Assembly: GCA_017979445.1 (NCBI GenBank)
Contig: CM030705.1
Span: 16,509,040 to 16,573,039, forward strand
Direction: 5' to 3'
Source: Akebia trifoliata
Lineage: Eukaryota; Streptophyta; Magnoliopsida; Ranunculales; Lardizabalaceae
Length of the DNA stretch: 64,000 bases
A model generated the notes under the pieces. That model did no database searches. It worked only from the letters and a program-made list of their open reading frames with translations, and was not told the origin of the DNA. Below are positions 13,701 to 24,269 of the stretch, piece after piece. Both the position numbers and the translations under genes were made by a program. Numbering within the stretch: position 1 is the stretch's first letter; every line of letters starts with the position of its first letter.

Positions 13701-15632
13701 TGGTGCAGTGATTGAAGCAGTATATGTTGTGATCTTCATTGTTTACGCGCCCAAGAAAGTGAGGATGAAGATGCTTGGACTCCTCACAGTTGTGCTCATT
13801 ATCTTCTCCATCATTGCCATCGTGTCTATAACTGCCCTGCACGGCCAGACTAGGAAGGTCTTCTCGGGCTTTGCTGCCGCAATCTTCTCTATTTGCATGT
13901 ATGCCTCACCTCTAGCAATCATGGTACGTAAGTCCTGACTAACAAGTTTAATGTGATTTCTACCTTCTTTATGATATTATTTAGGATGAGTTAATCATAT
14001 TATATATATATAGAGGAGTGTCAATGGATATTAATCGAGTCGATATGTTTGATAAGTGAATTGGATTCGAATAATATCCGAAATCAAAAATTTTTCAATC
14101 TGATCATAAGGGCCCTGCTGTGATGCATCTCTTGCATTGGACCTTCAATTATTTAAAATTAAAATAAATTTAATATGTATGTCATATATAATTATTGGGT
14201 CAGGATCCGTAGATACATAAAACTACTCATAAAATTACAACGTGTTTTGTCTTATATGGGCAAAACGGTTCAGAATGGGCTGATTTCTGGTGAGGATGAT
14301 CTCTATGATGAGAATATCATCCTCACCAAAAATCAGTCCATTCTGAAATTTCTAACCCCATGTTTACAAGTTGAAGAATTTTGGACTGTCCATTTTTTAT
14401 AAACCACTTTTGATGGGCTTAGCAGTTTTGGAATGATATGATTTTTGGTGAGGACGATCTCCTCACCATAGAGATCATCCTCACAAAAAATCAGTCCATT
14501 ACGAATCTTTTTACCCATATAAGACAAAACACATTGTAGCGTTATGAGTAGTTTTATGTGTCCACGGATCCGGATCCTGACCCATAATTATTATATCATG
14601 TGAGATTGTATATTATTAAAACAGATATATCAATATCTCAAAAGTAGTTGATTATAAGAAATTATTTGAATTCGAATTCGAATATGATATTCAATACTTT
14701 TAGATAATATCCGTGTATTGGAAATTTGGAATACAAATTGAAAATTTTCGACCATTGAGACCTACCCCTCCACTTTTTGGTGAATATTGAAGGTATCTTT
14801 ATGTTTTCAAACCGAGGCTGTACCCTTGACCTTGGTGTTCTCTAATAGATAATTAAAATAATCTAAATGCCCTCATCTCCAATTTTTCATCAAATTTTTT
14901 TTTTTATCTTTCTCTTCAAAACCAATCATCTTTTAAGCGTACATTTCCAATAACATTTTATAGTAATATACATTAACATGCATGATGTACATGTGCAGAG
15001 ATTAGTGATCAAAACGAAGAGTGTGGAGTACATGCCGTTCTTCTTGTCCTTGTTTGTGTTCCTCTGCGGGACATCTTGGTTCATCTATGGTCTTCTTGGT
15101 CGCGACCCTTTCATATATGTAATCTTCTTCTCTCTTTGTTACTCTTTTTTATTTTCCTAGTCTTTGTAAATCAAAATTATTTAAGTGAGGTAAAATTTTA
15201 TTAATGTTAAATATTTAAAAAAAAAATTCAATATTTTAAAATAAATAACAATGTATATAAATTTTATCTACAAAGATAATAAATATATTCACATAAATCA
15301 GACTTTACTCAACTAGATGATTTTCCAAGCTACAACTCGGCTGAGTTGCAAGTTGACTCAATGAGTTTTAAGACCGAGTCTATGATATTGAGTATTATTA
15401 ATATTAATAATTGAATTAATAGTAGTTTATCAAAATATTTTTGGGGGCTAAATTAATGGTACAGGTTAACAATGGTTTTGGGTCTGGACTTGGAGCATTA
15501 CAATTGATCCTGTACTTCATCTACCGAAACAACAAAGGTGGTGGGCCCAACAACACAAACGCGACTCATTATGCTGATGATGATTCCCTTGAGATGGGAT
15601 CTGTGAAGCCTCAGCAGAACGGTGTCGTCTAG
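10739..15632 (+). CDS. SWEET1: SWEET1-type bidirectional sugar transporter, six exons
   Basis: Exons I can join with GT-AG introns: 10,739-10,772; 10,866-10,902; 11,288-11,383; 13,644-13,923; 14,999-15,118; 15,465-15,632. They give 735 bp, 244 residues plus stop. The protein starts [13 protein letters not shown] and has the two three-helix MtN3/saliva units joined by a linker helix, seven membrane segments in all. It aligns without gaps to the Arabidopsis SWEET1 numbering: prolines 23, 43, 145 and 162 (the four hinge prolines) and S54, N73, W176 and N192 (the sugar pocket) are all present. SWEETs of this clade carry mostly hexoses down their gradient, usually at the plasma membrane. The C-terminal tail is short and hydrophilic, ending [10 protein letters not shown]. 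Intron 3 (2.3 kb) and intron 4 (1.1 kb) contain MITEs, yet the frame is intact, so I expect a working gene. The clade I assignment is from similarity; splice sites are predicted. Confidence 0.95.
12199..12335. mobile_element. Short MITE (GCTATTGGCACCCC family) in SWEET intron 3
   Basis: The left end CTGCTATTGGCACCCCAAAT and the right end (reverse complement GAGAGCTGCTATTGGCACCC) form near-perfect terminal inverted repeats of about 33 bp in a 137-bp element, with almost no interior. Members or ends of the same family occur at about 2,670, 4,666-5,643, 20,720-20,790 and 46,785. Superfamily is not certain; no clear target duplication is visible. Confidence 0.75.
12739..13390. mobile_element. hAT-type MITE in SWEET intron 3, 8-bp target duplication
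   Basis: The ends CAGGGTGTCAATGG and CCATTGACACCCCTA are inverted repeats, and both sides carry the 8-bp duplication ATTCAATG (12,731-12,738 and 13,391-13,398). An 8-bp duplication with a TAGGGGTGTCAATGG-like end is the hAT pattern. The interior is AT-rich, non-coding, and partly palindromic (CCGGTTCC / GGAACC motifs near both ends), so it is non-autonomous. Length 652 bp. Confidence 0.85.
13425..13518 (+). mobile_element. tRNA-derived SINE-like sequence with poly-A tail
   Basis: An A-box-like TAGTTCAATTGG (13,436-13,447) and a B-box GTTCAAGTCC (13,482-13,491), spaced as in a tRNA gene, are followed by CATCTTACCCATT and a run of about 15 A. This is the layout of a short tRNA-derived SINE. 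It lies just outside the target duplication of the neighbouring hAT-type MITE and within intron 3 of the SWEET gene. The flanks ACAATACGTGA and ACAATAATGTA may be an imperfect target duplication. Confidence 0.6.
14011..14771. mobile_element. Probable hAT-like MITE in SWEET intron 4, split by another element
   Basis: The left end TAGAGGAGTGTCAATGG and the right end CCATTGAGACCTACCCCTCC are imperfect inverted repeats resembling the TAGGGGTGTCAATGG ends at 12,739 and 15,833. The interior has mirrored ATTCGAATAATATCCG-like and GAATATGATATTC-like stretches. The double-hairpin element at 14,196-14,584 sits inside. No clear target duplication was found. Confidence 0.45.
14196..14584. mobile_element. 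Double-hairpin foldback element, copy 1
   Basis: The element starts TGGGTCAGGATCCGTAGA and ends GGATCCGGATCCTGACCCA, with terminal repeats continuing through AAAACTACTCATAA. TAATTAT flanks both sides (14,189-14,195 and 14,585-14,591). Inside are two successive hairpins built from the same block, GGGCTGATTTYTGGTGAGGA, so the block appears four times in alternating orientation. A spacer with CCATGTTTACAAGTTGAAGA separates the hairpins. The same architecture occurs at 36,694-37,036 and 48,301-48,681. There is no coding capacity. Confidence 0.8.
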
Positions 15633-15832
15633 ACACGTTCATGTTATAGATGCAGTGACGGCAGTCTATTTTAGTGATCTTCTCTAGTGAGTTTTGAAAT
15701 ACAAGCTAATAGTACTTTCAAGTGAGTTCTAGTGAGATCTTCTTTAAATTTCAGATATCAGAAGATGGGTTTACTCTTTAAAAAAAAAGAAAAACAAAAA
15801 AAATTGGGATAGTTATCAAAATATGCAATAAA
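15633..15832 (+). other. Likely 3' UTR and flank of the SWEET gene
   Basis: AT-rich sequence directly after the SWEET stop codon, with no reading frame of note. The cleavage site cannot be placed. Confidence 0.4.
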
Positions 15833-16566
15833 TAGGGGTGTCAGGACTAGGGGTGCAACTTGGTCTAGTTCAAACCGAGAATTGAACCAAATTGATAGTT
15901 TTAGAGTGGTTTGGTTCAGTTTGGAATAAGTTGCGATTTGGTTATGGGTTACGAAAATGGAGAACCGATCAATTTGATTTGATTCTCGGATCAAGCTTAT
16001 ATAAAACCGTACCAAATCAAGAACTGAACTCCTATGCAAAAAATAAATATATATGTAAATGATAATTATTATAAATTATTTTAGGAGTTAGGACATAGAT
16101 TAGTCATCTTTTTTGAATAAACTAATGACTTTGTATGAATAGATTTGTGATGTATTGTATGAAATTTTATGTTTGTTTTTTCATTAAAAAATATTACTTA
16201 CACTTTATAGAATATTGGTAATCCGTAAAATCAAACCGACTTTAATTTGATTTGGGTTGGTTTGGTTCCAATCGAATTTAGTTCGGTTTCATTTTGACAT
16301 CAAACCGAACCAAGTTGCACCTATAGTCAGGACCTCATATCCTAGTTTTGGATCCCTTAGAATTGGGTCCTTAGACATCGAACCGATTGAGAATCAAAAC
16401 CGATAGAAATTGAAAATTGATAAAAATAAAATTTAAGGAGAATATTTATGACGGTTTTTATTCTATTAGTTCGATAACTATTACATCATCAAAAGTGATA
16501 AAGTTTAAGGGTTTTGGTTCCAATTCTTTTTGGAACTGAACAAGAGCCAACCCATTGACACCTCTA
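15833..16566. mobile_element. Outer hAT-like MITE, interrupted by a second MITE
   Basis: The left end TAGGGGTGTCAGGAC and the right end CCCATTGACACCTCTA are imperfect inverted repeats of the same type as the element at 12,739. The continuity of its left arm is broken at 15,848 by another element and resumes at 16,326 (GTCAGGACCTCATATCC). Interior stretches such as AACCGATTGAGAATC are non-coding. Its own target duplication is not convincing. Confidence 0.6.
15848..16325. mobile_element. Nested hAT-type MITE with 8-bp target duplication GTCAGGAC
   Basis: The element starts TAGGGGTGCAACTTGG and ends (reverse complement) TATAGGTGCAACTTGGTTCG. GTCAGGAC is duplicated at 15,840-15,847 and 16,326-16,333, so the boundaries are exact. 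The interior consists of mirrored GGTTTGGTTC-type motifs and holds no gene. It inserted into an existing MITE and is therefore the younger of the two. Confidence 0.88.
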
Positions 16567-16931
16567 CAATGATCTCTCGTTCTATTTAAGAGGATGGTAT
16601 ACATTCCAAACTATTTACAAAATCATTAAATATCACAAATATCCCTATATTAATCTGGTGAAATAATAATTTTACCCTTCTTATGAATAAAAGAAATAAA
16701 TATTGCCCTTGTTCCTTTATCAATTTAAAAATTAAATAATTATCACAACAGTAAAAATAAAAAAAGGGTAATTTTGTAAATATTTGGGAATGTGTACTGT
16801 CATATTACTTTGGAGATCTCTCTCTTCCACAAGTTGGTAAATTCATCTGAAAGTTACCTAATCATGCCATGAAATCATCTTATTTACCCTACTATTTACA
16901 AAATCGGTAAAACAGTCATTTTGATAAATAA
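16567..16931. other. Intergenic between MITE and Harbinger element
   Basis: AT-rich; nothing recognised. The last three bases (TAA) are the target duplication of the Harbinger element. Confidence 0.4.
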
Positions 16932-17183
16932 GGGTCTGTTCTTTACAGAAGCCAGCTCCAGCTCCAGAAGCTGGCTTCTGGGAGAAGCAGAAGCCTAGAG
17001 CCTGAAAAGTCATATTCAGCAGAAGCCTGTTCGTTACAGAAACACAGAAGTCAAAAAAGCATGTTCGTTTTACAGCTTTTTATTGCTGGATTCTGGTAAA
17101 ATGACCAGAATACCCTTAATGTTGATAATACATCCAGAATGCACAAAAAATGATCAGAAGAATACAATAAATATATAATTACA

Positions 17184-17186
<3 letters not shown>

Positions 17187-17263
<77 letters not shown>
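17187..17263. repeat. TA microsatellite, about 77 bp
   Basis: An uninterrupted alternating AT run inside the non-coding left part of the Harbinger element; the longest such run in the window. Confidence 0.95.
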
Positions 17264-17267
<4 letters not shown>

Positions 17268-17600
17268 CTATTAAAAAATTATTAAAATAATTATTTTCAA
17301 TTTAAATCAATGTATAAATTTTATGATTTTATCGAAATTTCGGCAGCACTTCCTCTTAAAAATGGACATATGAAATTTTCCTGATAAAGAAAATACCTGT
17401 ATAATACACAATTTAATATCAACATAACATCCCATATATAATCCGACATTTACATAACATCTTATATACAATCCGACATCCACATAACATCCCATACACA
17501 ACATTCAAACAAATACATACTATACGGAAATCAAAAGTGTTACAATGTCATACAAAAATATATATTTCATTAATAACAAACTCAAAATATATCAAAGTTC

Positions 17601-19019
17601 TTAAACTCTATCATAAGCAGCATATAATGCATTAGTTATTCCAGTCCTTGTCCTCTCCATGGTAACACGAGATCGACGATCTACATGCTCATTATTATTA
17701 TCATGTTCAGATGCACCCCCTTCATCTTCCACAATTTGTTCTTGCTCGAAACGTAAAAATTCTTCGTCTGCAATTGCATGCTTCCTTATGAAGTTATGGA
17801 GTGCCATACAAGCCAATGTAATATCTCGTTGTGTTTGAAATTTGTAACGTGGCATTTACTTTAAAATTGTCCATTTGATTTTTAAAACCCCAAAACATCG
17901 TTCAATGACATTCCTAAGAGAAGAATGCATATAGTTAAATAATTCTTTATCTGTTATTGACCTTGACTCTCTTCTAAAATCTTGTAAATGATATGTTGTA
18001 CCCCGATAAGGTGCAAGGTAGCCTTCCATCAATGGATATCCAGAGTCGACCAAATAATATTTACCTTGAAAAAAAAACGACAACTTATTAATAATGACAT
18101 TTTCAATATTTTATTTTATCTTTACTTAAAAAAACTAACCTTGAGGAGGATGTGGAAATTGTAATGATGGCTTCGCAATAGTATCAAGGAACACACGAGA
18201 ATCATTAGCAGATCCTTCCCATCCAGCTACGACATGTGTAAATGTCATATCAAACGCACAAGTGGCCATAACATTTTGTGTTATGCCTTTGTGTCCTCGA
18301 AATCTATTTTGATGCACGAACGGGATATGTGCACTGATGTGAGTCCCATCGATCGTCCCAACACAGTCCTTATATTTACATAATTCAAATATAATTAATT
18401 ATATTTGACGTTATTTATAAATAATGATAAATAAAGAAAATCATTGAGAAAATACCTTGAAATATGGCCAATATCTTTCATTGGTTCGTATATGCATAGG
18501 GACTTCGTTGAGATTAGGAGGAACGATCAAAAACTTTGATATTTCAAGTAAAGCTCTAAGAACTACATGAAAATATTTGTTAATAGTATCCAATGAATGC
18601 TTAAAAGTAGCCCTAAGTACCCTATGCCTTTCATTGTGACCCACGGTGTAGACAAACATTGCAACTTGTTCTTGGATCGATATCTTCTTTTCATCTTTTA
18701 TCAGACCCCTTCCTTCTAATATGTCACACAAATTTAAGAAAACATGTCGTTCCATCCTAAATAAATCATTGCATGTGTTACCAAGTCCATCAATGACATC
18801 ACGAACATAATCTGCTCCAGTATAACAAGAATTCCTATGTGGTTCTCTATAAATAAATGTGTCTACGTATTGATGCATTGCAACAATGGTACCTGTTACC
18901 AAAATATCTAACGACAAATCATCATCTACAGCATTCACGTCATGAACTTCATCATTATTGGATATATCATCGTCGGTAGACGTACCATCATGGATGGAAA
19001 TATCATCATTGGAATCCAT
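17601..19019 (-). pseudogene. PIF/Harbinger DDE transposase (ORF2), one in-frame stop
   Basis: Three exons can be joined on the - strand: 19,019-18,456; 18,368-18,140; 18,064-17,601 (GT-AG, phases 0 and 1), about 418 codons. The catalytic triad is visible: D in VGTIDGTH, D in GSANDSRVF, and E in NVIERCFGVLK. The region between contains RFRGHKGI and the C-terminal part QTQRDITLACMALHNFIR, all standard for the nuclease of this superfamily. An N-terminal acidic stretch precedes a helix-rich region (residues ~60-185). A TAA stop at 17,856-17,858 lies between WTILK and MPRYKF, where related proteins read through. Everything after it is still in frame, so loss is recent. The neighbour upstream is ORF1, transcribed in the same direction. 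Confidence 0.92.
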
Positions 19020-19298
19020 AAGTCTGTATAAATACATAACTACAAATTATTCATTTAAAACTATAACATTCAAATAATATAGATAATAAGATAAATATGT
19101 TTAACATTCACTATATAATAAACATTGTCAATAGCATTCACCACGTAACGGACATATTACACAATCCAAGGAAAACATAAAATAATAAATAGGAATTGTC
19201 ATACCACCATAGGGGTGGGGCATATAGTTATAACCATCAATGAAAGATGGTAATACAAAAAACACATTAAAACCACACAAACATATTAAAATCACACA

Positions 19299-20404
19299 CT
19301 ATTTGGAATGATGAATTCGAGCATCCTCCATTTCGCCATCCAACCACCCAATACGGAGTTCATTTGTTTTCAGCATACACCAAATTTGCCTGTACTCCTT
19401 CTTCATACTGAATAATTTCAGTGCAAATCGATACCGCTCACTATTAGGAATGATTTCTGTTGTTGCATCCAACAAATCAATACATTCCTTAATGCTACCG
19501 GGTTGTGTAGGTGGTGGTGGGGGTGTTGCACTACTTGCACTCGTCCTCGTTGACACTGCTTCAACTAAGCGTTCAATTTGTCGTCCTAACATAGCTGCAC
19601 TCGTCATTTTTTGTCGTTTGGAGTGTTGAAAATCTAGGTTACTTCTAGATTTCATGCGAGATGGTGCAACAAATGGAGGGATACCATCACCATCACCATC
19701 ACCATCAAAATCAGGACTAATATCGATAGGTGGTTGGGACCTTGATGGCTGGGACTCTGGTGGTTGCGTTTCTTGAACAAACGCAGCATCATCATCATCA
19801 TCATCATCCCGAAGCTCGTGCTCAACTGCTCTAGATGATTCAGTGGATGGACGCACACCAGGATTACAAGAGCTTGCAACATACTCTCCGGTAGCATAAG
19901 TCCCTCCAAATAGTATGTCCAACTCTTCAACATGTTCCAGTCCGTCATAACGCCATTGTGTATCAATTTTATTTTTCTACAAAATAAATAAACTTGTTTT
20001 ATAAGTTTGAATTGATAAACGTAATATTCCTATTTGGTAATCTAATCAAAAATTACCTCCAACCAAGAATTCCACCATTCATCGCTCGCCAATATCTTAT
20101 TGTTAACAGCATCGTAACCCACTCCAGTACATGCTTTTAATTTAATCCATCTAGCCCAAATACCTTTCGTTTTATCCCAATGATTCTTATGTTGTTTCTT
20201 TGTGTAACTAAGCCCGGTCGTTGTCTGAAATTGCTTCATTAGAGATGAATACCCTGATACATTCAATGAAGTACCGGGTCTCTTTCCCTTCTTAACCAAT
20301 TCCACACAGATATCAACCCAAATCTTATGAAGATAGGGTGTCCATCTTGCGGAATCAATTTTTGACTCTATTTCTTTTGGTTCTGTTCTTTTTTGTCTCG
20401 GCAT
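19299..20404 (-). CDS. PIF/Harbinger ORF1 protein, Myb/SANT-like DNA binding, two exons
   Basis: Exon 1 is 20,404-20,057 and exon 2 is 19,976-19,299; the intron is 80 bp with GT-AG ends and phase 0. Together they give 341 residues. Residues ~19-100 form a Myb/SANT-like trihelix domain (RWTPYLHKIWVDICVELV, then KKQHKNHWDKTKGIW and DEWWNSWLE), as in plant 'L10-interacting MYB domain' proteins that descend from Harbinger ORF1. The middle is disordered, with an acidic run of D (DDDDDDD), a DGDGDGDG stretch and a poly-P run. The C-terminal third (IKECIDLLDATTE...) is the conserved tail that probably contacts the transposase. In known systems this protein binds the element ends and carries the transposase into the nucleus. 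No stop or frameshift is seen. Confidence 0.88.
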
Positions 20405-22434
20405 CTGACAATTTGATTATTCATTTAAAAAAAAATGAAAAGTAATGGATAAGAATAAGGAATAAAAAACGTTCTGAAATATAAGTAACAACAACAAGAA
20501 TAATGAGCAAACAAATAATTATCGTAAACAAATATCACTGTAAATAAATGTTAAAAATATCAAACAATATACTAAACCCATCGGTCAACCGTTGCGTGTG
20601 CAGACACATACTACATAAGATCTTATTTGTCGTTAAATGAACACTTTAATGGAATAAATACATCAGAGATTCAACTAACAGGCTTATTGGATTAAGAGAA
20701 GAGAAAAGTAAAAGTTGGTGCCAATAGTATCTTTCATAAATATTGAGAGATGCTATTGTCACTCCAACTTTTACTCATTTAATCATATAAACTTTAAGTC
20801 ATACAAAATCTAAAGAGAGTTTATATTAAAAATAGAGAGTGAAAACCACATGATTACAAGAAAGTAAAACAACATACTAGCATGATTACAATATAGATGT
20901 CATAAAATTAATGCCCATGTTTAGGAGTAAATTAGTTCAATCCAAAGACCCAACGGTGGTCCCATGATTAGGAGTAAATGGTTTCATATGACATCTAAAT
21001 CCTTAAAAATAATTAATTATTTCCTCTTTCAGCATCAAAATTCATGTTCAAGAAGATAACAAACACAGTCAAAGCTCTTATGGTTTCAATTGGAGAGCAG
21101 GTTTGGAAAAAATTTCAGCGAATTCTAGAAATTTGTCATAAAAACTCTTATGGGGAATGAACAAAATATTTGGTGAGTTGAACTTAGGAATCCTAGAAAA
21201 TGAGATCAATAATGGATGTGGTTGGAAAATTATGAAATCCAATTTACCTTAAATTAGATCAATTTTCTCATCTGCTTTCATCTATAAATTGGAGCAAAAG
21301 GAGGGATGTCCCTACCAATCATTTTTCTCATCTGCTCTCATAATGTTTCTGTACAAAATTTTGGTAAAAAATCATCCAATCATTTTTGTAAAAAACTGGT
21401 TGCATCATTGTTCCTTCACAAACAACTAAACAATGAGCTCCATAAAACACAACTGGTTTTATTGTTGTGTTGCAAAATCACTCTTTTATTTCAATGGATA
21501 CCGAGCTCGCCTATTATTCTAATACCATTGAACAATCAGATTCTACCAAAAAGATGGAAGAGAGATTTTGACAGAGAAGTGTGTGTCACTTGAAGAGGTG
21601 CTGAATATAAGTCGATTGCAAGGTTCGAGATCAGTCATATGTTGAACCATAGTACATTCACAGATCAAGTCGATTTACAATAAAATCCATAATAAAAAGA
21701 ACTCCCCAATTTGATTTACAGTAAAATCAGTAATAAAAATAAATGAATTAAAAAGCAATACCTTAATTGATCGTTAATGGAGGAAAGCTAGGGACGAGAG
21801 CTGCTGTTTAAGAAGAGATCGTTAATGGCAGCCTGTAATGAGATGAGACGAGATCTGCCGTCACCGTTGGGGCTTTTTACTCGGTTAGTTATGAGGAAAA
21901 GATGAGAGAGAGGGAGGAAATGATCTCTGCAACAAGGATCGATGAGAGATTCGATCGGTTTGAAGGAGACGAAGTTGAGTTCGACAGTCGACAGTCGATT
22001 GGGCGAACTTGTTGGAGAAGATGAGAAACGTAAAACGTTTCTCGTTTCTTGTAACGTGAGGGACAATCGATCGATTAGGTTGAAGGCGATGAAGTTGAGA
22101 GAGGAGAAAGGGTTGATAATCGATCGGCTTGAAGAAGACGAAGAGGATCAGTTCGATTCTCTTTCGATTTAGGTTAAAATCAGTTCGAAAATTTTATTAA
22201 AGGTAAGGGGTATTTCGGTATTTTCACTTAAATTATATTTCGGTAATTAGCTCCGCGCGAGAGCCCAACTTAGAAGCGAGCACGGGACGACTCTTAAAAT
22301 GAGCCATTTTTTGGCTTTTTTTTTAATCGGTTAGCGTTAAAAAAGCTTAAACGAATGTTGATCAACTGGCTTCTTCGGCTTAAAAGTCAAAAAAGTTCAA
22401 AAAGCCGGCTTTTGAAGCCCAAACGAACAGGGCC
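20405..22434. other. Non-coding right portion of the Harbinger element
   Basis: About 2 kb upstream of ORF1 and up to the right terminal repeat. It holds a short foldback of MITE ends (20,720-20,790, AAAGTTGGTGCCAATAGTAT answered by ATGCTATTGTCACTCCAACT) and a purine-rich stretch (21,890-22,160) with repeated GATCGAT/GGTTGAAG motifs, which is likely a promoter or leader. Open frames there have no recognisable domain. Confidence 0.5.
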
Positions 22435-22437
22435 TAA

Positions 22438-23599
22438 ATTATCTTTTGTAAATGAGTAAAAGGCTGTAGGTTGAAGTTTATCTAGTTGACCTACTACGGT
22501 AAGCAAACAAGGATAGGGGTATTTAGGAAATTTTAGTGTTACAGCATGTGAATGTTTTAGATATGTACCTAAGGTGGTGTTTGGATTGACATCTCCAAGT
22601 GTTTTTGACTTTGACGAGTATTCGGAAACACTTTTAACGTTGTTTGGATAAACTACTCCTAAATTGAGCTACTTTTGAGCGGAATCACTTTTGTACTTTT
22701 TTTTGTGAATTACCAACAATGGTACCTTTCAAAATACTTTTTGCGGGAGGCACATGATGTCCGTGGATATAATACTCAAATCAAGAAATACCATGAAAAT
22801 ATCCTCTCTTATTCGATTTCTCCCAAGCCCATGGACATTTCTTCATTTTCTTCCAACCCTAACGAATTGACCTTCGTTTTCCCCCAACCCTAAGAACCTT
22901 GTTCTTACATTGATCTTCATTTTCTTCCAACCCTAACGACTATGAAGAGATCGTCCACTTGATTTAGAGGTAAGCTCTTGATCTAGAAGGGATCATTTTC
23001 TTCTCAACCCTAATGACTGTAAGGACATTTGTACGATTTTTTTGTTCAATTTTATTGAAATTTGATTTGGATTCTTCAAATTCTTTGGATTCATTTTTAT
23101 GGAGATTGCACCCGTTCAGTATGGTACTATGTTGTTTTTGCTGTAAATTTGAGATGAGTATTAGTTTTTTTAATTCATTAATATAAATTTTATCATGTTA
23201 TTGCTCTAATCAAAATATATGAATTGCTGTAAATTATAGAAATTTCTATAAATTTGATACGAGTATTATTTTTTTTTTAATGCTATTAATAGCATTTTTA
23301 TCATGTTATTGTTCTGCTATGCTTTAATTTCTTGCAAGGTATCATGTGAAACATGTATTATTTTGAGCAATTCCGACAATTTGGTAACTTTGGTAGGAAT
23401 GGATTGCTTTTAACTTTATAAGAATAGAGCAGATGCCATCTTTGGTCAAGCATTGTAAGATGAATGGTATCTATCATCTGCACAATTATTTATTTAAATT
23501 TATGTCGAATGATTATTATATGAATCAATAATAAACTTACTTTCAAGATGCCAATTTTGTTTAGGAAATTCTTTATATAATTATTACTTTAATTTCAAG
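22438..23599. other. Intergenic, probable 5' part of a second Harbinger-like element
   Basis: The sequence GGTGGTGTTTGGATTGA at about 22,573 resembles a transposon end, and CCAACCCTAACGA recurs three times at 22,855-22,950 in a leader-like stretch. A Harbinger ORF1 fragment follows at 23,600. No complete gene is present. Confidence 0.35.
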
Positions 23600-23743
23600 A
23601 TGTCATCTCAACAATCAAACATGAAAAAGGGCAAACAAATTGCAACACCAAGCGACGACAAGAATAAAGCTCATTGGACCCCAAATTTACATAAGGACTT
23701 TGTTAAAATATGTGTTCACTATAGCAAAAAATCGCATCAATGA
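23600..23743 (+). pseudogene. Start of a Myb/SANT-like Harbinger ORF1, truncated
   Basis: A 47-codon frame from ATG. Residues ~24-40 read AHWTPNLHKDFVKICVH, which matches the beginning of the Myb/SANT-like domain of the ORF1 protein at 20,404 (RWTPYLHKIWVDICVE). The similarity ends abruptly at about 23,718. There the sequence turns into CACTATAGCAAAAAATCGC and an AT-rich palindromic block running to about 23,930, which may be an inserted MITE. Only the N-terminal part of the gene remains. Confidence 0.6.
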
Positions 23744-24269
23744 CGTATAAAAAACGTCATTAATAACATTTTATAATTTTATTTTTTTTCAAAAGTTATA
23801 ATAAGCAATGCTATCCATTTTAATAGCATTTTCGTGGCTGGTATGAAGTACTTCAAATTAATAGCGTTTTGGAAAATGTTATTATTATTCATATTATAGC
23901 ATTTAAAAAACACTATAGTATTTTTTTAGATACATATTAATAATAGTGATGAATCTATATCAAGAACTATCCCCCACAAATAAATTTAACCTTATTTTCT
24001 TTATTTATGTTTTCCATTGTATAAATGCCAAAACCAACCAAATGTAAAAGAAAAAACTAAAAGCTTCTCAAGAATGTGATCAAGTAATCATCTCAAGTAG
24101 TTAAGTCCTAAGCGGACATCATGGAAAGTATGCATGGAAAAACTGACAATCCATCACAACTCAGATCTAATTTTTTTTTTTTCAATGATATATTTTTTGA
24201 ATTTGATGTAAGGTTTTGAAAATGAACAACTACTGAACCCCCAATAAAATTTAAACTTAAAATTTAATT
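23744..24269. other. AT-rich block, possible MITE
   Basis: The stretch 23,718-23,930 has repeated AATAGCATTTT / ATAGCGTTTTGGAAAATG motifs, a CACTATAGCAAAAAA start and an AAAAAACACTATAGTA end. It could be a CACTA-type or other MITE, but terminal repeats and target duplication are not clean. Nothing else is recognised. Confidence 0.3.

Larger units (their letters stand above)
16932..22434 (-). mobile_element. PIF/Harbinger DNA transposon, nearly complete
   Basis: A 5,503-bp element with ends GGGTCTGTTC and (reverse complement) GGCCCTGTTCG, flanked by the 3-bp duplication TAA (16,929-16,931 and 22,435-22,437), as expected for PIF/Harbinger. Subterminal GTTCGTT-like motifs and GAAGC(C) repeats lie at both ends. 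It encodes the two proteins that this superfamily needs, both on the - strand: a Myb/SANT-like ORF1 and a DDE transposase. A long TA microsatellite (17,187-17,263) lies in its left flank, and a short MITE-end foldback (about 20,720-20,790) in its right half. The transposase has one stop codon, so the copy could at best move with help from a relative. Confidence 0.93.

Noticed and set aside
14165..14527. Small proteins from the frames across the double-hairpin elements
   Set aside because: The hairpins give near-identical frames on both strands (starts such as MGK), which is explained by palindromic structure.
23718..23930. CACTA transposon
   Set aside because: The start CACTATAGC is suggestive, but the right end does not give a matching TAGTG terminus or a 3-bp duplication.
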